The notes under the pieces were generated by a model. That model worked only from the letters and a program-made list of their open reading frames with translations. It ran no database searches and was not told the origin of the DNA. This document shows, piece by piece, positions 54,394-63,038 of a stretch of DNA of 64,000 bases. The stretch is from positions 744,001 to 808,000 of the forward strand of contig NZ_JAVBIJ010000001.1 of NCBI RefSeq assembly GCF_032193765.1, written 5' to 3'. Source of the stretch: Rhodoferax potami (lineage in GTDB: Bacteria; Pseudomonadota; Gammaproteobacteria; Burkholderiales; Burkholderiaceae_C). How positions within the stretch are numbered: position 1 is the first letter of the stretch; every line of letters starts with the position of its first letter. Made by a program: the position numbers and the translations under genes.

Positions 54394-55008
54394 ATGAGTG
54401 GTGAATCTAGTTTATTCAAGAGAGGATGGGAAACTGTTGTTTACTACGGTTCCGGAGAATGGCTACTTGTCCAGAATGGTTCAAATGGTGGAGCTTTGAT
54501 TCTTCTTCGTTCGCTTGTCGTCGCAATTGAACTAACCTGCATCTCGCTTTTGTTGAGGAACTTGATTGATCCGGATCTAACTGACCAAGTGTCCTGGACG
54601 GCTTTTCGAACTCAGCTGATAGAAATCGCACCGTGGTTTGCAGCCGCTACAGGTGCAGTCTATGCAGCGCTGTACGCAAGATTCTCTGCGCAATGGTCAT
54701 ATTTGGCGGGGCTGTACAACCAGATTAAGCAGGCAGAGCTTGAGATGTACAACGCTTCACCTGCCAGTGCAGAAGGGTTGAAGCGACTCGCCGAGTGGAA
54801 GGCCGGCTACATTGAGGATGCCCAGTCACTTCATCTTCATGCAAAGGAGAATGTCGCGGCGGTAGTTCACCATTGGGGCAAGAACCCATTGGTTGCAGAA
54901 GCATTTGCCAATACGACACCTGGTGGGAGTGAGCGTTGGTCCTCGCTTCAGCGTAGTGCTCTTATTGCATATGAGAAGGCGGCGAAGCGGTATTCACAAG
55001 AGTCTTAA
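54394..55008 (+). CDS. Unrecognised membrane protein partner (204 aa)
   Basis: Two membrane helices, GALILLRSLVVAIELTCISLLL and IAPWFAAATGAVYAALYARF, then a helical cytoplasmic tail of about 110 residues (SYLAGLYNQIKQAELEMYNA). Not recognised. It follows the coiled-coil protein by 17 bp with the same AT-richer codon use, so the two probably work together at the inner membrane. Confidence 0.7.
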   Translation: MSGESSLFKRGWETVVYYGSGEWLLVQNGSNGGALILLRSLVVAIELTCISLLLRNLIDPDLTDQVSWTAFRTQLIEIAPWFAAATGAVYAALYARFSAQWSYLAGLYNQIKQAELEMYNASPASAEGLKRLAEWKAGYIEDAQSLHLHAKENVAAVVHHWGKNPLVAEAFANTTPGGSERWSSLQRSALIAYEKAAKRYSQES

Positions 55009-55096
55009 CTGTGGTTTCCCATTTTGCGAAACCGGATACAAAGTAGTTACTTCATTCGGATTTGTAAAAGGTGTGGTGATCTGTTTTGTATGCACC

Positions 55097-55993
55097 TCAG
55101 ATCATCGAAGCCCGATGCGCCCCAAACCCAGCCATCGCCCCATCCGCCACGGCTAGCGTCACGTTCCCCGCCGCCCGCGCCGCATCGCCACACGCAAACA
55201 CATTCGGCACGCTAGTAGCCTTGAAGTCATCCACCTTGATGAACAGGCCCATAGGGCCATCTTCCAGCGCGCAGCCCAGTTGCTCGGCCACGGGGCTGGC
55301 CAGCAGCGTGCGCGGCTGGGTGAACAGGCCGTTCATGCTTAGAGTGCGGCCGTCTCGCAGCATCACATCGGCATGGCCGTCTATGCGGTTTATCAAAACC
55401 GGCTCCACCTGCGTGCCACGGCGGGCGATGGTAGCCATGTCTTCGTCGCTTGGCGTGTAGGCGCCGTTAAGGAAGAGGGTGGGGCTACCCCAGTCCGGCA
55501 GCATCAACGCATGGTGTAACGCCAAGGGCGACGCGGCGATGATGCCGATGGGGCCGGCATTCATCTCGTAGCCGTGGCAATACGGGCAGTGGAAGATGCT
55601 GCGGCCCCAGCGCTCGGCCAGGCCGGGCACTGGGGGCAGCTCGTCGCGGACGCCGGTGGCCAATATGAGCCGGTGGGCGCTGATGGCCTTCGTGCCCACG
55701 CGGAACTCCAGCCGCCCATCAGTTGCCACGCGGGCGTCTTCTGCGGTGCCGTGCATCCATTCCACATTGGGGTAGTTCATGAGCTGCTCGCGGGCGTCGG
55801 CGGCAATCTCGGCGGGCGGGCGGCCGTCTTGCGTCAAGAAGCCGTGGGATGTTTCACCCGCCGCGTCTACAAAACGGTTGCGGCGCTGGCCGGCGTCTAC
55901 CACCAGCACGTTGCGGCGCGCACGGGCCAGTTGCAGGGCGGCAGACAGGCCGGCGTAACTGCCGCCGATGACTGCAAAGTCGATGTGCTTCAT
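55097..55993 (-). CDS. Thioredoxin-reductase-like FAD/NAD(P) oxidoreductase
   Basis: 298 aa. FAD site FAVIGGSYAGLSAALQLARA; redox-active CxxC in IFHCPYCHGYEMN; NAD(P)-domain and C-terminal FAD contact VFACGDAARAAGNVT. This is the two-domain low-molecular-weight TrxB fold. The sequence is of the variant group often paired with Rrf2 regulators. It is cotranscribed with the Rrf2 gene (4-base ATGA overlap). The electron acceptor is unknown. Confidence 0.88.
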   Translation of the reverse strand: MKHIDFAVIGGSYAGLSAALQLARARRNVLVVDAGQRRNRFVDAAGETSHGFLTQDGRPPAEIAADAREQLMNYPNVEWMHGTAEDARVATDGRLEFRVGTKAISAHRLILATGVRDELPPVPGLAERWGRSIFHCPYCHGYEMNAGPIGIIAASPLALHHALMLPDWGSPTLFLNGAYTPSDEDMATIARRGTQVEPVLINRIDGHADVMLRDGRTLSMNGLFTQPRTLLASPVAEQLGCALEDGPMGLFIKVDDFKATSVPNVFACGDAARAAGNVTLAVADGAMAGFGAHRASMI

Positions 55994-56478
55994 GCGGTGT
56001 GTTCCTTCAGATGGTGGTGGTGGCTGGTATGGCTTGTGTGGCCCGATGCCTTGTGCTGCGCCATACGGCGGTGAAAGTCGGCTGACAGCGTGGCAAGGGT
56101 GACGGCGCCAAAGCGTTTGAGCAGCAGGGCCTCGGCCTCTTGGGCGGCGCCGGCCAGTGCGTCGTTCACCGCCTGGGCCACCAGGCAGGTGGGCCGGTCT
56201 TCCCTAAACCCCAGCGACACCAGCGGCGGCGCGCCCAGCGCCTGGTACACATCGCCCAAGGTGATGCGGTCCATGTCGCACGACAGCACCCAGCCGCCGC
56301 CGTGGCCCTTAGCCGACACCACAAACCCGGCGTCGCGCAGGCCGCCCATCAGGCGGCGCAGCACCACGGGGTTGGTCTGCATGGCGGCGGCCAGCGCCTC
56401 GGAGGTGGCGGGGCTTTCGCCCTCGGCCATGTGCAGCAGCACGTGGAGGATGTCTGAAAGTTGGCTATTCTGTTTCAT
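55990..56478 (-). CDS. Rrf2-family transcriptional regulator
   Basis: 162 aa. Winged helix: SDILHVLLHMAEGESPATSEALAAAMQTNPVVLRRLMGGLRDAG, then the wing GHGGGWVLSCDMDRITLGDVYQAL. Two cysteines (SCDMD and PTCLVA) are present, but not the three-Cys cluster of IscR. The His-rich tail (SGHTSHTSHHHHLKEH) is unusual. A perfect palindrome covers its start codon, implying autoregulation together with the flavoprotein gene. Confidence 0.9.
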   Translation of the reverse strand: MKQNSQLSDILHVLLHMAEGESPATSEALAAAMQTNPVVLRRLMGGLRDAGFVVSAKGHGGGWVLSCDMDRITLGDVYQALGAPPLVSLGFREDRPTCLVAQAVNDALAGAAQEAEALLLKRFGAVTLATLSADFHRRMAQHKASGHTSHTSHHHHLKEHTA

Positions 56479-56498
56479 GCAACTATTTTAGTTGCATG
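56476..56498. promoter_or_regulatory. Palindromic operator over Rrf2 start codon
   Basis: Arms CATGCAACTA and TAGTTGCATG are perfect inverted copies around TTT. The left arm contains the ATG of the regulator gene (minus strand). Rrf2 proteins of this type bind ATGCAACT-type dyads, so autorepression is likely. Confidence 0.75.
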
Positions 56499-56622
56499 AA
56501 ATTTCCCTTTCAGAAGATGGTCATTCGTCAGGGGCCAGCACTCTGTAGCTTGGGACGTCGATGAGACGGCGACACAACCCATAATTACCAGCACCCCACA
56601 GCCCCTTACACCGGAGCCCGCC

Positions 56623-57129
56623 ATGTCCCTCGCCATCCTCAAAACCCTGTTCGCCCAGAAAACGTGGGCCAATGCCGAGTTGTTTGATGCCATGCATCTG
56701 GTGAACCCGGTGCAGCATGCCGAGCCGCTGCACACGGCCACCCGCACGCTGAACCACATCTATGTGGTGGACCGCATCTTCTGCGCCCATTTGTTGGGCG
56801 AGGCGCATGGCTACACCCAGACCAACACCGACGAAACTCCCGCACTGGGCGACTTGCATTTCGCCGCTGCCGAGACAGACCACTGGTTTGAAACCTATGT
56901 GGCGGGCCTGAGTGAAGCTGCGCTGGCCGAGAGCCTGAGTTTTCAGTTCACCGATGGGGATGGCGGCCGCATGACGCGGGAGGAAATGCTCTTCCACGTG
57001 TTGGCCCACGGCTCGTACCACCGTGGCAATGTGGGGCAGGTGCTCAAGGGCATAGGCATGGCGCCGCCGCGTGACTTGCTCACCAAGTTCTTGCACCAGC
57101 GCGAGCCGGCACGGCGCCAGTCCGCTTGA
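56623..57129 (+). CDS. DinB-family protein
   Basis: 168-aa four-helix DinB/YfiT-like protein. Metal-ligand histidines are in TLNHIYVVDRIF and in MLFHVLAHGSYHRGNVGQVL. Members are putative metal-dependent thiol transferases or damage-induced proteins; the activity is unknown. Single gene, convergent with kynA, with repeat copy D between. Confidence 0.9.
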   Translation: MSLAILKTLFAQKTWANAELFDAMHLVNPVQHAEPLHTATRTLNHIYVVDRIFCAHLLGEAHGYTQTNTDETPALGDLHFAAAETDHWFETYVAGLSEAALAESLSFQFTDGDGGRMTREEMLFHVLAHGSYHRGNVGQVLKGIGMAPPRDLLTKFLHQREPARRQSA

Positions 57130-57142
57130 GTAGCAGTGGATT

Positions 57143-57205
57143 GCTATTTATTTGATAGCTGCTAGCGCATATTCCACGTGCGCTAGCGGCCTATTTGGCT
57201 TGTAA
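57143..57205 (+). repeat. ~60-bp hairpin repeat, copy D (best preserved)
   Basis: GCTATTTATTTGATAGC forms the first stem. CTAGCGC and GCGCTAG form a second 7-bp stem around ATATTCCACGT. The element ends GGCCTATTTGGCTTGTAA. It occupies the gap between convergent dinB-like and kynA genes, where it could act as a terminator. Confidence 0.85.
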
Positions 57206-57210
57206 TTGGC

Positions 57211-58095
57211 CTACAGCGCCGTGCGCAGCGTCCAGATCTCGGGGAACAGCACCACGTCCAGCATCTTGCGCAGGTAGCTCACGCCACCGGTGCCACCGGT
57301 GCCGCGCTTGAAGCCGATAACCCTCTCCACAGTGGTGACGTGGCGGAAGCGCCAGAGGCGGAAGGCGTCTTCCAAGTCAGTCAGCTCTTCGGCCAGTTGG
57401 TACAGGTCCCAGTGGGCCTTGGGGTCGCGGTAGACCTGCAGCCAGGCGGCTTCGACTTCAGGGCTGGCGGCGTAGGGTTGGGTCCAGTCGCGCTGCAGGT
57501 GGCTAGCAGGCACGGCAATGCCGCGGCGGGCCATGAGCTTGAGGGCCTCGTCGTACAAAGACGGCGCTTCATATGCCGCTTGCACCAGCGCCAGCCGCTC
57601 GGGCGCATGGGCGTGGGGCTTGAGCATGGCGGCGTTTTTGTTGCCCAGCGAGAACTCGATGCAGCGGTACTGAAAGCTCTGGAATCCGCTGCTCTGGCCC
57701 AGGTAGGGCCGCATGGCGGTGTACTCAGGCGGCGTCATCGTAGCCAGCACGTCCCAGGCGTGCACCAGCTGCTCCATGATCTTGCTCACGCGCGCCAGCA
57801 TCTTGAAGGCGGGTGGCAGGTCGTCCTGCGCAATGTGCGCCATAGCGGCAGTGAGCTCATGCAGCATGAGCTTCATCCACAGCTCGCTGGTCTGGTGCTG
57901 GATGATGAAGAGCAGCTCGTCGTGCGTGGGCGACAGTGGTTTCTGCGCACCCAAAATCGTGTCGATCTGCAGGTAGTCGCCATAGCTCATGGAGTTGCTG
58001 AAGTCGAGCTGGGCTTTTTCTTCAGCGACGATCGATTCGCCCGCGGTGGGGGCGCCCCCGCCGTGCATCGGGCAGCCAGAGGTGGTGTTGCTCAT
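57211..58095 (-). CDS. kynA: Tryptophan 2,3-dioxygenase (KynA)
   Basis: 294-aa haem enzyme that opens the indole ring of L-tryptophan to N-formylkynurenine. Signature regions are [34 protein letters not shown] (substrate-contact His), [10 protein letters not shown] and the C-terminal [16 protein letters not shown]. The length fits bacterial KynA. It starts 1 nt after the kynU stop. The formamidase gene kynB is not in the window. Confidence 0.96.
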   Translation of the reverse strand: MSNTTSGCPMHGGGAPTAGESIVAEEKAQLDFSNSMSYGDYLQIDTILGAQKPLSPTHDELLFIIQHQTSELWMKLMLHELTAAMAHIAQDDLPPAFKMLARVSKIMEQLVHAWDVLATMTPPEYTAMRPYLGQSSGFQSFQYRCIEFSLGNKNAAMLKPHAHAPERLALVQAAYEAPSLYDEALKLMARRGIAVPASHLQRDWTQPYAASPEVEAAWLQVYRDPKAHWDLYQLAEELTDLEDAFRLWRFRHVTTVERVIGFKRGTGGTGGVSYLRKMLDVVLFPEIWTLRTAL

Positions 58096-58096
58096 A

Positions 58097-59407
58097 TCAG
58101 GTCACCGCGTGCTTTTGGTTGAACTCGGGCTTTTGCCACTCGCCAGTTTCCAAGACCTGGCGCAGATGCTCCACCGCGTTCCACACATCTTCAAACCCGA
58201 TGTACAGCGGCGTAAACCCAAAGCGCAGGATGTCTTTGTGGATGCCACCATCGCCTGCGCGGTAGTCGCCAATCACGCCACGCGCAATCAGCGCTTGCAC
58301 GATGGCAAAGGCACCGGAGCCCAAGGCACCACCGGCGGCGTGCTCGCGGGTCAGGCACACCTGCGAGCCGCGCTGGGCATGCTCACGCGGGGTGGCCAAA
58401 CCGAGGCCGTAGCCTTGGCAGCGCTCTTCCACCAGCTGGATAAACAGGTCGGTCAGCGCCAATGATTTGGCGCGCAGGGCCGTCATGCCGCCCAGTTTCT
58501 CGGCCGCCTCAAAGCCCTCCAGACCGCAACCCAAGAGCGACATGCTGACGATGGGCTGGGTGCCGCACAGGTAGCGGGTGATGCCGGGGGCGGGTTGGTA
58601 ATCGGGCGTGAAGGCAAAAGGTGCCGCGTGGCCCCACCAGCCAGCCAGGGGCTGCCAGAAGCGGTCGGCGTGTTTGGGGTTCACCCACACAAAGGCTGGC
58701 GCGCCGGGGCCGCCGTTCAGGTATTTGTAGCCGCAGCCCACCGAGAAGTCGGCGCCCGAGGCTTTGAGGGTTACCGGCACCGCGCCCGCGCTGTGAGCCA
58801 AGTCCCACACCATCAGCGCGCCGGCGGCGTGGGCAGCGGCGGTCACGGCGGGCATGTCGTGCATGGCGCCGGTGCGGTAGTTCACGTGGGTGAGCATCAG
58901 CACGGCCACGTCGGCGGTGAGTGCGGCAGCAATCTCTTCAGGCTCCACCAGCTTCAGGGTGTAGCCGCGCTCTTTGCACAGGCCTTCGGCGATGTAGAGG
59001 TCGGTAGGGAAGTTGCTGCGCTCGCTCACGATGAGCTTGCGCTCCGGCGCGTCCTGCGCGGCGATCGACAAGGCAGCAGACAAGACCTTGAACAGGTTGA
59101 TGGAGGTGCTGTCGGTGGCCACCACTTCATCCGCATCTGCCCCGATCAGCGGGGCAATGCGGTTGCCCAAGCGTTGGGGCAGGTTGAACCAGCCGGCAGT
59201 GTTCCAGGAACGGATCAGGCCTTGGCCCCATTCCTGGGTGACGACCTCAGCTGCGCGGGCAGCGGCAGTCTTGGGCATCACGCCCAGCGAGTTGCCGTCG
59301 AGGTAGATCACGCCCTCCGGAATATCAAACAGCTCGCGCAAAGGGTGCAAGGTGTCTGCGGCGTCGCGGGCGCGGCAGTCGTTCAGGGTCAAGGGCGTAG
59401 TGCTCAT
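58097..59407 (-). CDS. kynU: Kynureninase (KynU)
   Basis: 436-aa PLP enzyme that cleaves kynurenine to anthranilate and alanine. [12 protein letters not shown] near the N-terminus, the PLP-contact [11 protein letters not shown] and the Schiff-base Lys in [13 protein letters not shown] are diagnostic. Slightly longer than the usual about 415 residues, through a C-terminal tail. First gene of the kynUA unit. Confidence 0.96.
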   Translation of the reverse strand: MSTTPLTLNDCRARDAADTLHPLRELFDIPEGVIYLDGNSLGVMPKTAAARAAEVVTQEWGQGLIRSWNTAGWFNLPQRLGNRIAPLIGADADEVVATDSTSINLFKVLSAALSIAAQDAPERKLIVSERSNFPTDLYIAEGLCKERGYTLKLVEPEEIAAALTADVAVLMLTHVNYRTGAMHDMPAVTAAAHAAGALMVWDLAHSAGAVPVTLKASGADFSVGCGYKYLNGGPGAPAFVWVNPKHADRFWQPLAGWWGHAAPFAFTPDYQPAPGITRYLCGTQPIVSMSLLGCGLEGFEAAEKLGGMTALRAKSLALTDLFIQLVEERCQGYGLGLATPREHAQRGSQVCLTREHAAGGALGSGAFAIVQALIARGVIGDYRAGDGGIHKDILRFGFTPLYIGFEDVWNAVEHLRQVLETGEWQKPEFNQKHAVT

Positions 59408-59490
59408 GGTGTCTCGAGGAGGGTTGTTTTGAGAAATTATGTGTTGAGATCCTTGGGGTGATAAGTTTTAATCACTGAGTTCAAAAAATT

Positions 59491-59505
59491 AGACTAAGTT
59501 AGTCT
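59491..59505. promoter_or_regulatory. Palindromic operator in kynU/Lrp intergenic region
   Basis: AGACTAAGTTAGTCT is a perfect 15-bp palindrome (7-bp arms) between the divergent kynU and Lrp/AsnC genes, followed by a half-site TTGACTAAAG. Probable binding site of the Lrp-type regulator. Confidence 0.65.
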
Positions 59506-59530
59506 TTTGACTAAAGAAATTGGAAAATTC

Positions 59531-60007
59531 ATGCAGCAAGTGACTGACAAAGCCGACCGGCTCCTCTTGCGGGCCTTGCAAGACAACGCGCGCCTCACTT
59601 CCGGCGAGTTGGCGCAGATGGCCCATTTGTCGCAGTCGCCCACCTGGCGGCGCGTCAAGCAGCTGGAGGATGCCGGCACCATCAAGGGCTACCACGCCGC
59701 GCTGGACCGGCGGGCGCTGGGCTACAGCGTGCTGGCGTTTGTGTTGATCGGCATTGACCACCAAAACGAAGCTTCGTCACAGGCCTTTGTGCAGGCGGTG
59801 TCCGAGATTCCCGAGGTGGTGCAGTTCCACGCCATCTCGGGTCAGGCCGACTTTTTGGTGGGACTGGTGGCGCGTGACCTGGACCACTATTCCGAGCTGT
59901 TGCAACGCAAGCTGCACCGCTTGCCGGGCGTGCGGCAAGTGCAGTCGCACTTCTCGTTACAAGAATTCAAAGGCCAGATGGCGGATCTGCCGGTTCCCTT
60001 GGACTAG
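59531..60007 (+). CDS. Lrp/AsnC-family regulator, KynR-like
   Basis: 158 aa. Helix-turn-helix (NARLTSGELAQMAHLSQSPTWRRVKQLEDAG) followed by the RAM effector domain (VVQFHAISGQADFLVGLVARDLDHY). Divergent from kynUA, as is KynR in pseudomonads, which senses kynurenine. The ATG at 59531 is used; an in-frame TTG 8 codons upstream is possible. Confidence 0.9.
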   Translation: MQQVTDKADRLLLRALQDNARLTSGELAQMAHLSQSPTWRRVKQLEDAGTIKGYHAALDRRALGYSVLAFVLIGIDHQNEASSQAFVQAVSEIPEVVQFHAISGQADFLVGLVARDLDHYSELLQRKLHRLPGVRQVQSHFSLQEFKGQMADLPVPLD

Positions 60008-60063
60008 GTCCGGTTTACCATTCCGTTCACAGTAAACCCACTGCAAACACAAAAGGATTCGTC

Positions 60064-60558
60064 ATGAAACATCGTTCGCCTGTGGTACGCGCATGGGCTC
60101 GGGCCACAACCCTGGGCTTGGTTTTCTCTGTTGTGAGTTGCGCCGCATGGGCCGCCAAACCGGAGTGGGCGGGCAAAGGTAAGGGCAAGCACGAAGAAGA
60201 ATCCCATGCCCAAAATCAGCAAGGGGGCTCGATAGAGATCCGGGTGGGCAGCTACTTTGGCGACGACCAACGCCGCGCCGCGCAGGACTACTACGGTGCC
60301 CAACAGGCCAAGGGCAAATGCCCGCCCGGCTTGGCCAAAAAGAACAATGGATGCCAGCCACCCGGCCAGGCCAAGAAGTGGTCGCGTGGCCAGGCGCTTC
60401 CGAGGGATGTGGTTTTCTACCCGCTGCCACGGGACATATCTGTGCGCATCGGCTTGCCGCCGGCCGGCTACAAATACGTTCGGGTGGCCAACGATATTCT
60501 GCTGATCGCCATTGGCACCAGCATCGTGGTGGATGCGATTGAAGACCTGATGCGTTAA
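60064..60558 (+). CDS. CigR/RcnB-like exported protein
   Basis: 164 aa with a signal peptide (LGLVFSVVSCAAWAA). A Lys/Gly-rich stretch precedes CPPGLAKKNNGCQPPGQAKKW and LPRDVVFYPLPRDISVRIGLPPAGYKYVRV, which match the CigR/RcnB-type periplasmic family. A hydrophobic C-terminal end (DILLIAIGTSIVVDAI) follows. Family members have been linked to metal homeostasis or, in Salmonella, virulence control; here the function is unknown. Confidence 0.75.
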   Translation: MKHRSPVVRAWARATTLGLVFSVVSCAAWAAKPEWAGKGKGKHEEESHAQNQQGGSIEIRVGSYFGDDQRRAAQDYYGAQQAKGKCPPGLAKKNNGCQPPGQAKKWSRGQALPRDVVFYPLPRDISVRIGLPPAGYKYVRVANDILLIAIGTSIVVDAIEDLMR

Positions 60559-60609
60559 TGCCGCACAGCGACGGCATGCACCTGCGAGGTTGCACGCCGT
60601 CGTGGGGGG

Positions 60610-61581
60610 TTAGAGCTTGCCGAGCAGCAGGTACTCCATCAGCGCCTTCTGCACGTGCATGCGGTTTTCGGCTTCATCCCACACCACGCTTTGCGGGCCG
60701 TCGATGACCTCGGCTTCTACCTCTTCGCCACGGTGGGCGGGCAGGCAGTGCATGAAGATGGCGTTGGGCGCGGCCACGGCCATCATCTTGCGGTCCACGC
60801 ACCAAGCGGCAAAGGCTTTGCGGCGGACTTCGTTTTCAGCCTCGTAGCCCATGCTGGTCCACACATCGGTGGTGATCAGGTCGGCGCCTTGGCAAGCCTC
60901 CATCGGATCGCTATAAGTTTTATAGCTGCCCGCGCCCATTCCGCCTGCGCTAGCGGCCAATTTCTCATTAACTTCATAGCCGCTGGGGGTAGACACGCGC
61001 AAGTGGAAACCCAGCTTGGCAGCCGCCTGCAGCCAGGTGTTGGCCATGTTGTTACCATCGCCCACCCAGGTCACGGTCTTGCCCTGGATGGGGCCGCGGT
61101 GCTCGATGTAGGTAAAGATGTCCGCCAGGATCTGGCAGGGGTGAAACTCATTGGTCAGGCCGTTGATGACGGGCACCCGCGAGTTGGCGGCAAAGGCTTG
61201 CAGCTTGCTTTGCTCGTAGGTGCGAATCATCACAATGTCGGTCATGCGGCTGATTACCTTGGCGCTGTCCTCAATAGGCTCGGAGCGGCCGAGCTGGCTG
61301 TCGCCGGTGGTCAGGTGCACCACGCTACCGCCCAGCTGGTACATGCCGGCCTCAAAGCTCACGCGGGTGCGGGTGGACGCCTTCTCGAAGATCATGGCCA
61401 GCGTGCGGTCTACCAGCGGGTGGTGCCGCTCAAAGCGCTTGAACTTGGCCTTGATGAAGGCGGTGCGCTCCAGCAGGTAGGCGTATTCGTCGGCACTGAA
61501 ATCGTCAAACTGCAGGTAGTGCCGCACTGGCGGCGCCCCTTGGGGCAGGGTGCTGGGGATTCCGTTGTTCAGGGGGCTCAT
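60610..61581 (-). CDS. argF: Ornithine carbamoyltransferase (ArgF) with in-frame repeat insertion
   Basis: 323 aa, a little longer than the usual about 305-310. Carbamoyl phosphate site FEKASTRTRVSFEAGM; ornithine-side motifs FHPCQILADIFTYIEH and the catalytic FMHCLPAHRGEEV. Between GYEVNEK and DPMEACQGAD, residues LAASAGGMGAGSYKTYS are encoded by the ~60-bp repeat (copy E) read in reverse, which adds a surface loop without breaking the frame. ATG overlaps the argD stop by 4 bases. Probably functional. Confidence 0.93.
   Translation of the reverse strand: MSPLNNGIPSTLPQGAPPVRHYLQFDDFSADEYAYLLERTAFIKAKFKRFERHHPLVDRTLAMIFEKASTRTRVSFEAGMYQLGGSVVHLTTGDSQLGRSEPIEDSAKVISRMTDIVMIRTYEQSKLQAFAANSRVPVINGLTNEFHPCQILADIFTYIEHRGPIQGKTVTWVGDGNNMANTWLQAAAKLGFHLRVSTPSGYEVNEKLAASAGGMGAGSYKTYSDPMEACQGADLITTDVWTSMGYEAENEVRRKAFAAWCVDRKMMAVAAPNAIFMHCLPAHRGEEVEAEVIDGPQSVVWDEAENRMHVQKALMEYLLLGKL
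60910..60966 (+). repeat. ~60-bp hairpin repeat, copy E, inside argF
   Basis: GCTATAA-GTT-TTATAGC gives a perfect 7-bp stem. TGCCCGCGCCCATTCC and GCCTGCGCTAGCGGCC follow, matching the other copies at the conserved GCTAGCGGCC core. The element lies wholly inside the argF coding region and contributes codons in frame on the minus strand. Confidence 0.8.
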
Positions 61582-62796
61582 GCGGTTTCCTTCAGGAAAG
61601 CGGAAATCAGGGGTGCAAGGATGGCGACGATCTCGTCGGCCTCGGCGGTGCTCAAAACCAGGGGCGGCACCAGGCGGACCACACTGTCAGCGGTCACGCT
61701 GATCAGCAGGCCACCATCCGCCGCGCGTTGCACCAGGGCACCGCAGGGCTTGGACAGGTCCACACCCAGCATCAGGCCCTGGCCGCGCACTTCTTTCACG
61801 CCGCCGTTGGCAATCTCGGCTTTCAGGGCGGCTTCGAGTCCGGCTTTCAGGTGAGCGCCCACCTTCTCGGCATTGGCAATCAGGCCATCGGCCTCCATGA
61901 TGCGGATGGTTTCGACCCCTGCGCGCATGGACAGCGGGTTGCCGCCAAAGGTGGAGCCGTGGTTGCCGGGTTGGAAGATAGTGGCCGCTTTGGGGCCCAC
62001 CACCACGGCGCCCACCGGCACGCCGGAGCCCAGGCCCTTGGCCAGCGGCATCAGCGTCGGGCAGGATGCCGGCCCACTGGTGGGCAAACCACTTGCCGGT
62101 GCGGCCCATGCCGCACTGCACTTCGTCAATCATCAAGAGCCAGTCGCGCTGGTCGCACAGGGCTCGCACCTCGCGCAGGTAGTCCATGTGCATCGGGTTC
62201 ACGCCGCCTTCGCCCTGGATGGCTTCAAAGAACACCGCCACCACATTGGGGTTGCCTTCGGTCGCAGCTTTGAGGGCGTCAATGTTGTTCACCGGCACGC
62301 GGATAAACCCCTCCACCAGCGGGCCGAAGCCGGCTTGCACTTTGGGGTTGCCTGTAGCACTCAGGGTGGCAATAGAGCGGCCGTGGAAAGCCTTTTCATA
62401 GACCACCACTTCAGGGCGCTCAATGCCCTTGTCGTGGCCGAACTTGCGGGCCAGCTTCAGGGCGGCTTCGTTGGCCTCCAGGCCGGTGGAGCAGAAAAAC
62501 ACATTCGTCATGCCCGAGCGCTCTACCAGCAGCTTGGCCAGCTCTTCCTGCAGGGGGATGTGGTAGTAGTTGGAGGTGTGGATCAGCTTGGTCAGCTGGT
62601 CTTGCAAAGCGGGCACGAGTTGGGGGTGGTTGTGGCCCAGGGTGTTGACCGCGATGCCGCCCAGGGCGTCCAGGTATTCCTTGCCGTTCACGTCCCACAC
62701 GCGGCAGCCTCGTCCATGGCTCAGGGCGATGGGCAGTCGGCCGTAGGTGTTCATCACGTGGGGTGAAGACGGCGTGGTAACAGTGGCGGCGGTCAT
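61578..62796 (-). pseudogene. argD: Acetylornithine aminotransferase (ArgD) with one-base frameshift
   Basis: The frame from ATG 62796 gives a class-III PLP aminotransferase: YLDALGGIAVNTLGHNHPQL, FFCSTGLEANEAALKLARK, FEAIQGEGGVNP and MIDEVQCGMGRTGKWFAHQW. After GILPD it shifts. The expected continuation MPLAKGLGSGVPVGAVV, containing the PLP lysine, lies in another frame and runs to a stop at 61578. A single extra base near 62054 (GACGCTGATG where GACGTGATG would keep frame) explains it. The ATG follows CGGAGTT. Genuine mutation or sequencing error; a broken argD would cause arginine auxotrophy unless another aminotransferase serves. Confidence 0.88.
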
Positions 62797-62829
62797 GCGG
62801 TAACTCCGGTGGTGGCTACAAAACAGATC

Positions 62830-62859
62830 GGCCCGACTGATGCAAAGGCCAGTCGGGCC
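62830..62859 (-). promoter_or_regulatory. Hairpin in argD leader
   Basis: GGCCCGACT and AGTCGGGCC form a perfect 9-bp stem about 34 bp upstream of the argD ATG. On the minus strand it is followed by GATCTGTTTTG, a weak U tract. It could attenuate argDF transcription. Inferred from structure only. Confidence 0.4.
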
Positions 62860-63038
62860 GTTGAAGCCTGATTTTAGGCGCACTGGGCATGGCGGTTTCG
62901 TGACAAATCCACATCACACTGATGCGCGTCGGCATAGCTGGTTTGTCATCTCCATGACAGCGGAGCGGGTAGAATTCTTGTGCGTCGCAGCACCGTGATC
63001 AACCGGTGGGCGAACCCCCTGAAATTTTTCACGCACTG

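Noticed and set aside
24492..60966. CRISPR-like array from the repeated ~60-bp element
   Set aside because: Copies are thousands of bases apart, imperfect, and have no regular spacers or cas genes.
61578..62796. Programmed ribosomal frameshift in argD
   Set aside because: The junction has no slippery heptamer or downstream structure, and ArgD is not known to use frameshifting; a single-base insertion explains it.
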